A stretch of DNA of 64,000 bases from Galbula dea (lineage: Eukaryota; Chordata; Aves; Piciformes; Galbulidae). A program made the position numbers and the translations under genes. Within the stretch, counting starts at the first letter, position 1. Every line of letters starts with the position of its first letter. Where the stretch lies: the NCBI GenBank assembly GCA_013399015.1, contig VWZX01010900.1, positions 124,001 through 188,000 on the forward strand. Direction: 5' to 3'. The notes beneath the pieces are model-generated. The model saw only the letters and a program-made list of their open reading frames with translations. It had not been told where the DNA came from and made no database searches. This document shows, in pieces, positions 26,301-41,100 of this stretch.

Positions 26301-26528
26301 ACTGCAGTTAGGGTACCACAACCTGGCATAGAAACAATGGAACGTGAATTCCAAAAGGGCATCAAGTGCTAAACATGGCTGCAGATTCTTACCCTGCTAT
26401 ACAATTGGGGGTTTGTTGGGTTCTTTTTAAACTCCACCTTTTACACAGAATATTGCTTTCAGTGCCAAACTTTAGGTAGGAACTGTACAGTCACAGCAAG
26501 ACCAGCACAAGCAGAAAAAGGTTCTTCA
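20397..26528. other. Unique AT-rich DNA, no gene seen
   Basis: Open frames are 60-111 codons without domains (for example 20588-20863 plus, 24397-24732 minus). A somewhat GC-richer patch lies at 24440-24700. Nothing identifies an exon or RNA gene. Confidence 0.5.
24293..24339. repeat. Imperfect 26-bp tandem duplication
   Basis: TATATTTATAACTTGGTTTA (24293-24312) is followed by a second copy with one extra A at 24319-24339. It is a short AT-rich duplication with no sign of function. Confidence 0.8.
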
Positions 26529-26588
26529 GGGGGTTGGACTAGTTGATCTCCAGAGGTCCCCTCCAACTCCTAACATTCAGTGATTCTT
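26529..26588 (+). mobile_element. CR1 LINE, 60-bp 3' end
   Basis: GGGTTGGACTAGTTGATCTCCAGAGGTCCCCTCCAACTCC, followed by TAACATTCAGTGATTC, is a plus-oriented CR1 terminus with one degenerate tail unit. The reverse complement carries the TTAGGAGTTGGA signature of the copy at 20251. It is strongly 5'-truncated. Confidence 0.88.
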
Positions 26589-29500
26589 CCTAGTCTTAAA
26601 GCCTTCAGGTGATAGCACTGTTGCTCAGAGAGATGTGCTGACATCCCAACAGTGGGGCAAGGAGTAGGGCTATAAACAGAAGGCAATCACAGTTATGAAG
26701 AGCCCCACAGGAGGGCTTCTGTCATTAGCAGAACTGTAAGAACCACACATGAAACTAATTACACTGGTAAGACTGCTCTGTGACAGATAAATCCTATTCT
26801 CTTGCCTCACACCGGGAACATATTAACTGCCCTGGATGATTCCCTCTTATATAGATCAGCAGTGGTTTCCATATCCCTCCCAGCTTTGGGGCAATTTTTT
26901 ATCCTTCTTTCATGCTAATTTTGTCCTGCAAGTTTCTAGGGATTTTGTTTTCTCATCTGGAAGGCATGGTTAGTCTTGCCTCTAGAATCTCATCACTTTT
27001 CTTGCAGCAAAGGCAAGTCTGCCCGAGGGATTCTTTTGAAGTTTTTCAGTGTTTTTTTTCTTCATACTTCTTCTGTCCTTAACCCTGCCAAGTAATTTTC
27101 TGCCTTGCTTTCCCTAAACAGACATCCTAATGGATGGTCTGCCAGGAATTTATACACACACCCTCTTCTTCTTCTCCTGAAATTTCTCATTCTTGGAGCT
27201 TACTGCACCCAACTCCCATTTTGGGCTTTTCCTCTCACACTCTCCTCACACTGTCCTTGCTGTCTTCCATCTGACACATTCCTTTTCCACCTTGCTTTTC
27301 TAAATGACTCAGGATCTCTCTCTGCTCATGCAACCAAAACTTTTGCACATTTTGTTGATTTACAGCGGCCACCTCAGGTCACTATCCCTTATGCCCATAA
27401 AAACATTCCTCTTTCTTTCACCCTTGTTTTGAGTGTAGGTCTCCACATGTCCCCTGATGGCCATGGAGAGGTCCAAACTGGCGGAAGAGATCCCAAAAAT
27501 ACTGTCTCTCCTGGGTTCAAGTCTCTGGCAAATACTTCACTGTATTTCTGAAGTTTAGTTTTTACATGGAATTTATAATAACAGGAAAGAGAAATATACA
27601 GTCTTTCAGTACTTGGAATGGCAATATGTCATGTGGCTAGGAAAGGTATGTCTGGGAGTATCATATAGCTGTTACTCAACCTAGAGACAGAGGAGCTTTG
27701 TGTGGTGTGCTGAGGCTTCTTGAGCAAGTCAGACCAAAATACAGACACACAGCTGAAGCTGTTCTGGCTTAGACTGACACAGACAAGTTTCACACCCGAG
27801 AATAAGTAACTATTTTTTCTTATGACAACAAAATTTTGTAAAGGTAAAAAATTAATTCCCAATATTAGACCCATCTGACTCCATGTTCAGTGCAGGGCAA
27901 ACTCTCATTCCCTCCAAAGCTCATTCAGGCAAGGACTAGGTCAGTTGCACCCTCTCTAGAGACCTCACAAGGTAGAAGCTCACTTCTTCATCCTGAAAAT
28001 CTGCCATTTTGAATTACTCAAGATAAATGAAAGTTTTACTAGCTTTCTAGTCATGAGTAGTTAGATAAGAAAGATATAACTGCTCTAATTTCCAGCAATA
28101 ACACAGGAATAAAAATATTTTGAACAATCAAAGATGCTTGTTTCGTAAAGCTTTCTAATACCTCAACTTCCAATGTTCTAAAAGCTATAAAAGGAAAATG
28201 GAGTTTTCTCTTTGATTACCAGTAGTGATGGGATGATATGAGTTACAGAATTCCATTTGGAGTAGGATACTCTAAAATTTGTCCAGGCATAAAGAAATAA
28301 AGACAATCAAGAAAGTTAAGGGAGACAAGGTTGTTTGTCAATACCTGAATTTGTAATAAAATCCATTCAATGTCATTGAACGGGAACAGATGGAAAGATC
28401 TCAATTACAAAGATTAACATAGGATTTCCTACAAGTTGCCTCCATAGAAATTAGGCATTTTCAAGCCAACTTGGAAAGAGCATGCTTATGTGGTGAAATT
28501 TATGGTCAGCAAACAGCACTCTAAAGGAAGGAAATTAGCCAGTTTCTTCTTTCCATGCAGTACAGAAAAGTCCCACAAATCAAGCCAAGTGGCATACATC
28601 CCTTTGATGTATATTTAGGCAAAAATATCATTTGCAATTGGATATGCAAGCAGCATATAAAAGGTATTTCTGGCAGCAGAAAAAGTAGTGCCTTACATGT
28701 AAGTCAAAGAGTTTCAGAGAGAGATCTTCATGATGATGAGAATGGTTCCCATCTCATTTCATGTTGCATGCAGTGAAGCTAAAGCAAAAAAAAAAAGTTT
28801 TAGTGCTTTGAAATTGCATATTAGACAAAAAAGCCACCCCAAACCCAAGCCAATTTATAATAGAAACTTCATTTTATCATTGGCACCACTACTGACTACA
28901 TTGCACTGTAAAATTCTACAGCAATTTCTCTGCTATGTGGTAATGTAGAAAATTCGCTTTTAGAAACAACTTAAATTCTCTGAATTTAAGCTCTGTCCAA
29001 TCACAGAGAGACATTTACCAATGCCTCTATTAAACAACTGAAACTGTATATGCATTAACATTTCCTGAGCACAACAGCAAACAAGCTAAGTAACCCCCCA
29101 CACTTCTCCCTTAGGAAAGTAGTGATTTCTATATATTGTCAGTCTATGTAGCTCTCAGTACATAAAGCGTATTTTCTTTTTTTCTTCTTCTTTCTATTTC
29201 TTCTATCTATTAGCATGTATTAGCATGTTGCTAATAAATTATCCTCTGCTCTATTTCTTTTCTAGAATAAATACAAGATAATGCTTAAATCACATAAACA
29301 TACATTCCAAAAGGAATTTAATCCATTACTTATCTGTAAATGTCTAAATATTTTCAGCAAAAATAGCTTTGTTATGGAATAAAAGTGTCATAACATGTGA
29401 AAAAGCCTATAAATATCTTCAGCTTAACTCCTGTGACAAAGTTGTTCTCATAACCATTGCAGTTTCCTGCAGACTCAAAGTTCTGTCTAGAGAGTCTTCC

Positions 29501-32500
29501 GTTTATATAAAATCATAACTACCCTGGTACTGACTTCCTCTTAGTTCCCACAATAGTTCTAATTCAGGCTATGGCGATGTAACATTTTTAAAGGCTGAAG
29601 CAGTTACTGCTGTACACAGAGTGCATCCTAATCCCAATGTCACTGTCTGTTCCTGTGTCTTGTGTTAACATCAGCAGCCTTCAATTAAAGTTTTTTAGAA
29701 AAACTCAAAAATTCTCACTGAGAGCTGAAACTGAATCCTTCTGAGCCAAAGATATATATCTGCTGGGCCCACAACACATGCAACTTTGCTTATATTTTAC
29801 CACTTTTAAATTCTGTGTACTTACATACCCACAGACACCTTTAAAAGGAACACTTATTCTTACTCTTGAGGCATCCCTGTTAAAAATAAATAAATAAGCA
29901 TTAACCATATGGACTACAAAAAGTTTTTAACCCTTTTTAACTTACTGCTCTGGCACAGCTTAAATACTTTGCAAGCTTTTAGAAATACTTACTTAGGGAA
30001 CATGAAGACCAGATGGCAGAGCTGACTGCAGGGCATGTATTTTGTTTTCATATCAATTTTCAAGCTTTCAGCATTTTTATTTTTTGTTGAAAATATTGCC
30101 AGAAAGAAACTGGGAGTCAAGAGCCAAACTTCCCTATTCAAAAGGCATCCTGGTGACTGAGTGTTGAAACTATGGGCCTGAGAGTCCGAATACAATTTGT
30201 CATCCCAGAGTATTCTGAAACAGGTGGAAGACAACCTGAATAGGATCTGTCATCATTCCAGCCCAATTCCTCAACTACTGCTCCACTGAAAGTGAGACCT
30301 CATGTGTAACTGAAAACCTTTCCCAAAGAAAGGCTTTTTAACACTGTAAGAATCTTAGCCAAAAGTATCCCAAACAATGGCAAAAAAGAAGCATTTAGGA
30401 AGATAAGGGCATTAACTAGCTATTTTGTGTAAGATCAAAAGTCAGTCTAGTCCTATCTCTTCTAAAGGTCTTTAGCAGAAAGTACAGGAAGTGAATAAAG
30501 AAGGCAAAATATATACATAATCATATACCTAATTCTTTATATATCTGCCACCTTCCAGTTAAAAAAAGATATAAAATAAAAAACTCTCAAGCATTTCTTT
30601 CTGCAGAAAGGTCTACTGATAAATCATTTGGACTACTGGAGACTTCTGCAACAGTTCAAGGATTAAATTTATTTTTGCTTCCAGGAAAAACACTAGCAAA
30701 TTTCAAAGAAAGGGACAACAGCATGGTTCAGGCTTCTTAACACTTTTAATTGGTATCCAAGCATGAATACTGAGTTCTTTACAGCAGGACATGGTAGATA
30801 TTTTCCAGGGTCTGGATCAGAATTCCCACCTGCAAATACCAAATTCATGAGACTAATTTTTGTCACAATTGCATCAGTGTAACTCTGCTGTAACTACAAT
30901 TAGAGCACAGCAAGATGTTATCATTGCTATTTAACTCTAGCTAGTCTCATTTATGCAGAAGAATGACTATAGCTAATTTTTAAATCCTGTGGCCCTCAGC
31001 TCTGCAGTAAACTGCTCAGCTACAGCCAGTATCTGGCTTCATTATGACTGCACTTTGTGCTCCTGCTCCCCACAGCTCCAGCTCTGCAGGTCAGCATATG
31101 CAAAGGGAAATGTTGCTATTACGTCATAACTCCAAAACAGTGTTTTACCAGCTCACTCACTCTTATTTCTTTGGTCGAGACTCTCATTAGATCTTCTCTA
31201 GCCTTATGAAAATGATAGATAAAAATAAATAAATAGCTCTAGCACATGCCTGTTTTCCTCTTTTTGAGACTAACATACTGTAATTGTAACTGATTATGCT
31301 CAGTCTTACTTATGTTTGTCATTAAATTTGGCTCATGACCTGAAAAGACCATAAGAAGAATTAAACTTCAAGGCTGCTTCTTTCCATCAGCTGCTTTTTC
31401 TTGACTAGCTAAACCTTCAAAGAATCTGAGCTATAACCACATTTTTCAAAGACAGCTCCCTGCTACTAGACATTCTGAGGTTCACTGTGTAGGTGTTGAT
31501 GCCTTCCGACTGCATCACACAGTTCAATTTCACCTGTGATAATATGCAGCAATTGCAGGAAACCTGACCAGTTTCTTAAGTCATGTTAAATATCTGGAAG
31601 TTAGCCACCAGATAAAAAAATAGAAACTAACTTCAAAAACAGCAGAAGAATTATTACCAAATTTCTCTGGACAAGCAGAAAAATAATGCGTGATTCTTGC
31701 AGAGAGCTGATCCTAAGTACCTTCAATCAGTGGAGTGAATACCACTGGCTGCAGACCAGCCACCTACAGTGCAGCCAAAATTACTGAAATTGTGTACCAA
31801 ACCCAGTCTCCTTCACATGTAACATAGGTTATTTGGCAATTAGGGAAAGTACAATGACATCTGTTATGCAGGAGGCCTTAAATATGAGCTTATCTCATTA
31901 CAAATGTATATTAATAAATATACATTATATTAATAAAATACATTTAACTCTGACAAATTAATATTCAGATGAAGTATATAAAGTCTGCAATCAACATTTT
32001 TATTTACAAGCTTTGTTGCTTTGTGCTGTTGTTACCTTCATTCATTTAGTTTAATTGCTTCCTGGGACAGATTTTAGTAGGCTCCAGGTAATATATTTTC
32101 CCTCAAGTCCATTAACAACTTACTAGAGATTCAACAAAAACAATGGACTAGACCACCAGGCACTAGCTACTTGTGAAGGAGTCTATCAAAGTCAAAACAA
32201 GACGATATTTGCCATATTTAGTTTCATAATGTGAAAAGGCCGGAGAATCTCTGGCTTGGGATTCTATTGGATTCTATCAGATGGACAATAAACCCAATGA
32301 AGTTAAAATCTAAGTGTCTCCATAGTTTCTGGAGTATCTTCTCAGCACTTCATCACATTCGTTAGATCCTTATCAGCTAAGAGTGAAACAAGGTCTGAGA
32401 GACTCCTCCATGATGCATCTGCAAAATCTCAGTAGCTTCAAATGTTTCCATTCACCGAGGAACATTAAATGCTGACTCCTCCCTCCCAAATAAAAACTTT

Positions 32501-35500
32501 ATGATTTGACTGACTGTTGTGTTTTCTTTTCCAGTGAACAAAAACTTGTCATTCTTTGCTTTTCCCAGCCAACTTCAGTCTGGACATTTTAAAAGAAAAC
32601 TAATCAATAGAATTTATTGGCCAAAATTTGTTAATCCTGGTAAAATAAAATTGGCCAGTTTCCAGGAATATAATCTAAGAAAATAAGCAGAGTGGTAAAC
32701 AAAGCTGAAGCAATGAGTGATCTGCCTGAAGAATGCTTACCCTTGCTGCACAGAAACAATGGTTATAAGTGATGAGAAACTTTACTGGAGATAACTAGTT
32801 ATATAATTTTTATCAGTTATTTTATAAAAGAAATCATGTTTTTGTATTTTTTACTCCTTATTTTTCTTTTCACTTATGGCTTCAAGTACCCTTTAAAATA
32901 ACATTGCTTGCAACACCAGCCAAAAAAGTGGCTTTTGGCTCCAAAGAACTTTGAAAAATTTATAATCTGTTTTTCCTCCTATCCTTGGAGCTACTACCAG
33001 TAGAAGCCAAATCCAGATATTTGCAACTCAACACTTGGAATGACAAGCTAATCTCCTCAGTGTTGTCAAGGACTAAGCCAATGACCTCAGCCATAGTACA
33101 TCTGACAGATGTTGAGCCACAACAGCTAATTCTATGTCATTTTATGTAAGAGTCCTTTTAGATTACTGTTTTCTTATATTTTGCTACACTGAAATACAGC
33201 TTAAAAGACACAGTGAATTTTAGTCTCTAAATTCCAGTCTCTGCAAAGCCTCTGGTAAGCATTGTAGGTCAAACAAAAAGGTGATAGGCAAGTCTTCTGA
33301 GATGCAGAGATTTGGTTAGATAAACAGTATCTCAAAGTTGGGATGCTGATGTAATCTTCAAATGCCCTCTCTAAATCTCTCAATTCTAGACACCATTACA
33401 AAATAGTATAGCTTTTTGGAAATTTGTTTTCTGAAGCTAAGAACTACATAGGAGCCTTGTTTCATGCAATGTATTAGTGCCTCTGCTCCTGGACAAAACC
33501 AGGAAATATCATAGCAAAATGATTCATGAAAGTCAAAGAAGAAAACTCCAAATACTTGAAAAAAACCTGTTGAAGGTTCAAGTCACTTCAATCAAATTGC
33601 CTGGTCTTGATTAAAAGGATTCATATATTTCTAGCTAAAACACAGAAGGGAAGTAGGTTCTCAGTAGCTTTATGAAGATGAGCATTTGGAAATAATAAGC
33701 AGTCTAAGAAATAATTGTTTAAATATAATAGTTGCAATTCTAGATTTCATGGTGATAGAAAGTATGTCACAGATCATACCATGCTCCAGTTATGTGGCCT
33801 TTGTTGAAGACTCATGAGGATAGTTTCAGTCTTCAAGTCTGATTGTGGCATGGGAGAACACACAAAACTAATCAAGGTACCAATCATCATAGCTGCAAAA
33901 TTAAAAATACTTTTGTACAACTTAAGTAAAACTTTTTATTTTGCAGGCGCTCAGTAAACTCTAAAAGCTTATCTCCCCAAGCCATCACCTTCACAGAGGC
34001 TAATATTAATCACTTGAGAATAAATCCCTTAAAATACAAGCTTGTCATCTTCTATAGTCATACACAGACTAATAAATTAATGAAATAATTTTCAATTATT
34101 TTTACATAAGTTGAATATTTGCTTCAAAGGATCTGAATGTTTCTTTCCTGAGTCAATGTTGCTGTTATTACAAAGCCAGTGATACACTTTGTTAAAAATT
34201 TTTCCTGAAACACTGCCCAATGTTAACCATTTACAGTGCACAGTAAGAACACTTATTCAAGAACAATGCTACATATTCTTGAGCACCATCTACTCTTTCC
34301 TATTAAACATTTGCAGACTTCAAAGCAATTCTAATTATAGCACAATTCTTTTTTAAAAAAAATAAATTGTCAGGTTTATATATCGAAATATTGTTTGACT
34401 TCTAAGTGCAGCCAAAATACACAAGATTTACATTGTGCACCTTAGTCCTTGAGTTTAAGTCACATTTGGAATTAAACAAAAGGCAAGCATGGAGATAGTC
34501 AGAATGAGTGAAAAAACTCAAAAATATGGATATATATTTATTTTGTAATTAGTCACAGTGTTTATTTCTCTGTGGTTTTTTACTTGCTTGTGAAACATCA
34601 GAAATCCCTCTACAATGCCATACCCAGTGAAAAAGAGCTGGATGTGGTAAGAAGGAATTTTTTTCATCATTTTATTAGTTGCTTGATATATGTCACAAAC
34701 AAGCCAACAATGTTAATTTCAATGAGAAACATTTGCTGTTCAGTAAGAATAAATTGTTGCTATATGACCTGCAAGGAAATTGTGCAGATGAGTTGGCTTA
34801 TGGTGATACAACATACTAGTGCTATAGCTACTTACAAGAGCTGGTTCTCTCTTAAGGATGCTGTTTAATTTAACAGTTTATAAACCAACATGATTAATTT
34901 AGTATCTACTTGAAGCAATCCTTCCAACCAAAAAGAGTTTACTTTAGTTTGGCTTTTTACAATCAAAGTGAAACTCATCCACTACCGTCTTTTCAGAATG
35001 AAATACCAAAAAAACCCACAAGATACACTAGCAATACAAGGCAGGGGTTCATGCCAGTGAGACCAAGTCTGAGTCCTGGGAGGCTGAAATTCCATCTGTA
35101 ATTTAAGTATAATGTGAGATGGCAAAACAACTGCCAGATGTTGAAATTACCTACCTATTCATAAGTCATATTTTGTGCAAGGACCTTGCCTAGTAAATTC
35201 TCTCCCACTAGTCTGGCAATCACTACTGTCACTGTCACCAATGATCCTATTCCTCTTAATGAAAACATCAAGTGCAGAACAAAATTCAGAGACAGGCTTG
35301 AAAGAAAACCCCAGAAAAGAGATTAAGGCAATGGGAAAACTGAATTTGGTAGCAGGTCCCTGCACCAGAGATTAGTACAAAGTTATTATATATTTCAGAA
35401 TTTCTAATGCAGATTAATATATTGAACATTATATAGGTTTACACCACATAAAATTGAAAGATTTTTTTCATATGTTTTCCAAAAGCTGCTCTGTTGATTT

Positions 35501-38068
35501 AAAAAATAAATAAAGTGATTAACAACAACTCAACATGTAGCTCAGTTGAAACAGGTTTGTAGGAAGACAACTACATTGCCCATACAAGCTACATGCTACA
35601 AGAAAACAAGAGCAAGAAGTTCAGCAGAAGCAGTAGGATGTGGAGTAGAAGTGAAAAAGTACTTCTAAAAAGTCTTACTACATTCAAAATCAGCTGTTCT
35701 GCCTGACAGTTCTTGTATGATCCAGTTATCACTGTGTTAAAAGTCCCTTCCTGGGCTAGGTTGCCGAGGTCTTCTGTTTAGCCAATAAACCTGAACTTCT
35801 GAACATATTCTGCAAGGTAGCCAAAAAATCTATCATTGCACTTTTTTCTAGCATTTTTTTTTCCCATATGACAAGGATAAAAATGTCATTTGTGGATAAA
35901 CAACTATCAGGCATCTGCAATGGTGAAAAAGCCACGATTCTGGCAGCTAGAATCTTTCAATTCCAGTTCACGTGCCTTTCTACCTACATCTTCCTTCAGG
36001 CTACCACACTATGTGTGGTGTGACAGAAAGACTGTGCATATCTTGTGTCCTGCTGCAATGGTAAGGTATCACCAAAAAAATCACTTTTGTTTAATACTAA
36101 GCAAGAACTTTAGTATCAGACCTTGAAAAATAATCTTATCCCTAAATTTAGCCCATCTCTTTCTCTGCTTTTCTGCAGCACTTCTAGTTTCTCCAGCTGT
36201 AGCCAGAGGCCATCTCCAGCTCTGAATGAGTAGATAAGCAGCTGTCACACTTCTTTCTGCCATTCACAAGAAACAGGTGCATCCAGAACTAAAGCAGAAT
36301 CTAAGTGTCAAATTTTATCTTCCCCTTTGGGTATATATTCATTGTAGTAAAAATGTCACACACCACTTGCCTGAGTTTACTACAGTAACATGTCTTGACC
36401 CACCAGGAGCCTTTCATTGTGCTAAGCCATAGAAGTCTGTCTATCCAACTTTCCATTTCCAACATATGAGCCAGAATTTTATCAACTTTGTTTTACTTGA
36501 TGGTACATTATTAACAGGAACCAACAAGTAATGGAAAATTATTATGATCATTAAAGTATGCAGAGGAAAAGTAGCCAACTTATGCTTATTTATGTGCCAG
36601 AAACCAGAGTACACATTTTTTCCAGTTCACAAACACTTAGAAAAGAATTTTGGTTCTGGTATTCTTGGGAAAAAATCAAATGCCTGAAGGACATTTAGTT
36701 CCAGCTATGGTGAGGTTTTTCTCTTGGTTCAGGGGGTTGTTGGCAAAGTTATTGAAAGATGTCAAGTGAATAAAATCAACACATTTTATTAATGTTTTTT
36801 AAAAGACACGTATTTCAGATAGCTTATTTCCAGCCAAATACTGAAGCCATTTTTCAAAACTTGCTCAGGAAAGTTTACTAAAGTCAACAGAAGTTTTGCT
36901 GAGTGAGGACTGCAGGATTTGTTTCTAAGAGTCATCTAAAGAGTGTATTTATTACTAAAGCAGTAGCAAAAGAAGCAGTCACTGTGAATCATCCAAAATA
37001 ACCATTTCCATCAAAGAGTGACACTCAGCCAGATAATTCTATCAGATCTTTGTGGACTTGGATAGAGTGGTCTTCAGCAGACATTTGAATAACCTACAAG
37101 GAGCATTTAGGCACACCAGAGTTACAGCATAGATGTTGCCTTAAACTAGAAAATGATTATTTACTTCTTTTAAGTGAGAGGGGATATTAAGGACAGTGGG
37201 AAATTTCTGCCAGGATGAAGGCAGAGTGGATTTCTGGAAAGAAACATGTTTTCACCAAAAGAAAAGGGAAAAAATAAACAAGGTGGAAAAAGAAGCCAAC
37301 ACTTTCCACTGAAAGGAATAAAAAGAGAAGAAGAGGTAAAATTAAGGATAGCTCCTTTGCAGACTTGTCATTTCCTATTGCTTTTTTTCTTTGATGGAGC
37401 CGAAATAATGAGTTTATTTTTTACTTCTGAATTTAAAAGCTGTATTACTCTGCTCTTCTTTTATTCATGTGTTTGCTTTTAAATCTGCTTCCTTTCACAT
37501 TTCCAATGCCTTCCCTCCTACAATAAGAGCAGGTATGGATATGGACTTCCTATGGAAAAGACATTAATGCTCTTTTACTTTATAACCTTCTCAAGAAGGA
37601 TAAGGGGAAGTTTTAGAAGGAAACCATCAGATGCCAGTGGTATTTGACATAAGGCAGTTTCAAGGTGCATTTGACGAAAACACTGAAACTCCCATTTCTT
37701 GACAGCCTGCCCAGAGGAAAATACATTTTCTAATATTTGTTTATTTACCAACGTTGTTCTTTCCTCTGCTTCAGCCCTTACACTGGCATGTGTTAACTTT
37801 TCCTCTTTATTTGCTAAGTACCCGATTTATGATTGGGGCTACCAGCCTTCATCACAATACAGTGCTAATAGTCTGGCAATAATTTTCCCCATTTCTTGAC
37901 CCTCATGTCCCTTGCTTAGGAAAGCATCAAAACTGCAGCCCACACGTGTTCTTTTGAATATGGACAATATTCAGAGACATTCCTTTGCAAATGCCACTTA
38001 AAAAAGATATTTAAAGATTGCAAGAAATAAAAATCTTATAGGAGCCAAAATGGCTACCAAAATTTAAA
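26589..38068. other. Long featureless stretch, no gene seen
   Basis: This is 11.5 kb without a recognised repeat or gene. The longest frame is 148 codons (27105-27551, plus) over a pyrimidine-rich tract, giving an L/S/P/H-rich peptide with no domain. An AT-only hairpin (stem ATGTATAT, 31904-31925) and several pyrimidine tracts (for example 29170-29210) are minor structures. Such a transposon-poor stretch could be intronic or intergenic. Confidence 0.5.
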
Positions 38069-38105
38069 AACCAACCAACCAACCAACCAAACAAACAAAA
38101 ACCAA
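38069..38105. repeat. (AACC)n/(AAAC)n microsatellite
   Basis: Five or so AACC units change into three AAAC units. The flank after the tract (ACCAAAACCCC) is of similar composition. Confidence 0.92.
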
Positions 38106-41100
38106 AACCCCACCCTGTTTTCATAGACTTGGCACTTTGAGCTGTCATATTGTATTTTAAATACAGTGAGGAGTACCACAAGTGTTTCTTTCAGAACCTG
38201 GCACATGATCTCTAGGAGGAATCACATTTTAAATCCTGAATTTAGCAGTTTTCTCCACACTTTTTTCTCGTGAAGATTCATTGAGTTTTGTATGGAGAGT
38301 ATATCAAGCTGTTTTCAATCACTGACATCCAGATGATAGATCTAACCCATCTCCAAGAGATTTAATTGTGGGAAGTGTTCTAGAGCTGGGTCAAGTGAAG
38401 AAGTAAGAATGATGTAGTCAAAGCCCCTCTGCTTGAGGACCCATCTGTTATTTAAATGATGCATTAGCAGGGTGCGTGCTCATCAAAGCAACACCTAGAC
38501 ACAAGATGTCTCAAAATATGGAATATTAGACTTCAGACACTCTTGGCAGCATGACAGTAGTCAGACAGTTGCATAGTCCTTCGCTGATAAATTATTGTAA
38601 TTATTTCACTGTGCTTTTAAGAGGTGGACAGTGTGTTCCTTTGGAAGCCCCACTCTCAGCAACATATTGTTTAAGGATTTCTCTTTATACCTTAGCTGCA
38701 CTATCAGTCAGAGGGAAACACAGAACAAACTTCTTGCATTTACATAACCACAAGGCACTTGGTTAAACTCGAAGTACCAATGTAGCTACTTAAGATTCGT
38801 GGCAACTGTGTTTACTATGTGGATTTGGCTTTACTGCACCAGTCTGTGTGCACATATAGAGATACTAAACACATATCCTTGCATATTATCTCATGGATAC
38901 TTACAAAGCTCAGCTTGATTGCCTCTTGAAAGAAAAATTTATGTCCTGGAAAAAAACTACTATTTTCCAGTAGAACCACTTTGGTGATGTATACTATGGC
39001 TGGTTCACAAAGGGGATTTGTCATGGGACAGACCCTGGCTAAGGTAGCTTCCTAAGAAGAAATTTTCAGCCCAGTTGCATCTTGTCTAGAATTCACTACT
39101 CTTTTTTCTACCTTAAGACAAACAGCATAGTTTCAACATGGTGAATGTGATTTTTGCCCATACAATAACTTTCTTTTTAGTAACTATTTTACCATGACCA
39201 GTGAGAAGCATTTGCAAGCCACATGCAGGCATACTCTTGGCCAAATTAAAACTTTCTGTGGAAATTCAGCTTTGTCAGGAAATGTTTCTTGGATGCAGGA
39301 TGTAAACGAGACAGACTCCCCATTCTAGAAACTCCAGTTGTCCTGTGACTGCAACATTCATATGACACTGAAGTGTTCTGTCCTTGCATCAAGTCAGGCA
39401 AACAAGGACTCCACTTGTATTTCCCACTTCCTAGTATTGTCTGTTGAGTTATTGATAATTGCAGGTAAGATATGTTTCTTCTTGGAGCAATTATACTCTT
39501 TCACTGAATTTCCTTCCCTCAAAATACATAAAAATGTCTCAATAAAAGAAAAAATCCAAAAGACTTGTCCCATACAATGTAGAAAGATTTGGAAAACCCA
39601 GTACCTTCCATTACAGAGAATATTTCCTAAGCAGCTCTTTTCAGAGCACAACACTAGCCTTCAATAAGACTTAGTTTAAGGCAGAGCAAGTAAAAAGTGT
39701 TTGGTCTGTTTACCAGCTTCTCCACAGTGCCACCATCAGTTCTTCAATATGAAATGAATACTAGCAGGTCTTGGACCCAGCAGGCAAGTCAGGTCTGCTG
39801 TAAAACGGAGGATGCTGAGTAAAGTAGCATCCACCCCACAACAGTCTCATTCTAGCTTTCAGACTTCAGACTTGTTCTGAAGAAGAGCTAAGAAGTGGGA
39901 GAACATTCTCTCCTGGTCCTTCTATAACAATAGCTTTCTAGCTATGTTTTGTTAAGTTTTGTCATCCGGTAAAATCACCACTGCAGGACAGAAATACTTT
40001 TGGGCAGAAAAATATCAGAGAAACGTTTGAGAGCTTTCTTCCTGCTGTAAGTTGTCATAATTCTAATTTCAAATAATGGTTGCAAATTATTCACAAAATT
40101 ATTTCTTAATGGTTCTATGATTCTGTGAATAATCATGAAAATGGATTGATTTTGTGCCAGTCCTGGGGAATCACAGCCAACCATTATTAAATGCAAGCTA
40201 TGTTCCTTGGACAGTACTGCCTGTGTGCATCACAGGATTCTTTGACTGAATGAATGCAAGATTGATAAGTGGATTAAAAATTCATCTTTCCAAATGAGAT
40301 TTTTTTAAAACTCTTTCATTAAAAACAACCCTAACATTTTGGGTCCACTTCTTATTATTTTATCTGCATTTTAAATGAAAGTAGTACTTGTTTACATAAA
40401 ATCTTGTGTTCACTCCCCTTGGCATTACAGTGTAATATCCGCTGGTAGCACTATACTGATAAAAATCTTTCCTGACACCACGCAATCCCACTCAGATGAT
40501 AGGCAGTGACCTGGACACCACTTCCCTAAGGAATGTGAGTCAATTTCCTATCATGAAATCCCATGACAGCTTTTAAAAATATTTTCAAAATAAATAAGTA
40601 AATCCAACTGATTATCACTTCAGTTCTGCATCTTTAAAGTTTCATGTTGCCTTTCTGACCTGTAATCAGAGCAACAGTTCTGGCAGTGGTTAAGAGAGTA
40701 ACTACACAACTCCATGATGTCAAATGCAAAGAGTATTACTGTGATTTAAGGGTAACTTCTATCTCCCACTTAGATGGTTCTCTGGAGAAATGATGGCCAA
40801 CAGGAAGAATGTTCAGCATCATTACCGTCTGTTTTGATTTGAGGACATAAAGGCTGTACAATGAGGCACCCTCTCCTAACCACTGTTGGGATATATTTAT
40901 TTGCAGCTGGAATGATAATTACATGGATGGTTCTTTTAAGCTGAAGTTTGGTTCCTCTTTTTCACTTTAAAGTAAGGGTGATCATACTAAATCTGTTATT
41001 ACAAGTGGTGTTTTCTTTTTTCCTGATACTATATAAGACTGCCAGCCTGCCAGCTCAGCAAAGATATCAACAAGCACTTGTTTTGTTAACCAGATGAAAA

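Noticed and set aside
27105..27551. 148-codon plus-strand open frame
   Set aside because: It lies on a pyrimidine-rich tract that lacks A-containing stops. The peptide is L/S/P/H-rich without domain, and no splice or promoter context supports it.
35159..35375. Opposed frames both starting MQGP
   Set aside because: They arise from a short imperfect inverted repeat (GCAAGGACCTTGC and GCAGGTCCCTGC), too small and imperfect to indicate a mobile element.
40108..40130. CR1-like tail TTCTATGATTCTGTGA
   Set aside because: No CR1 terminus such as TTGGACTAGATGATC precedes it, and a match this short is within reach of chance.
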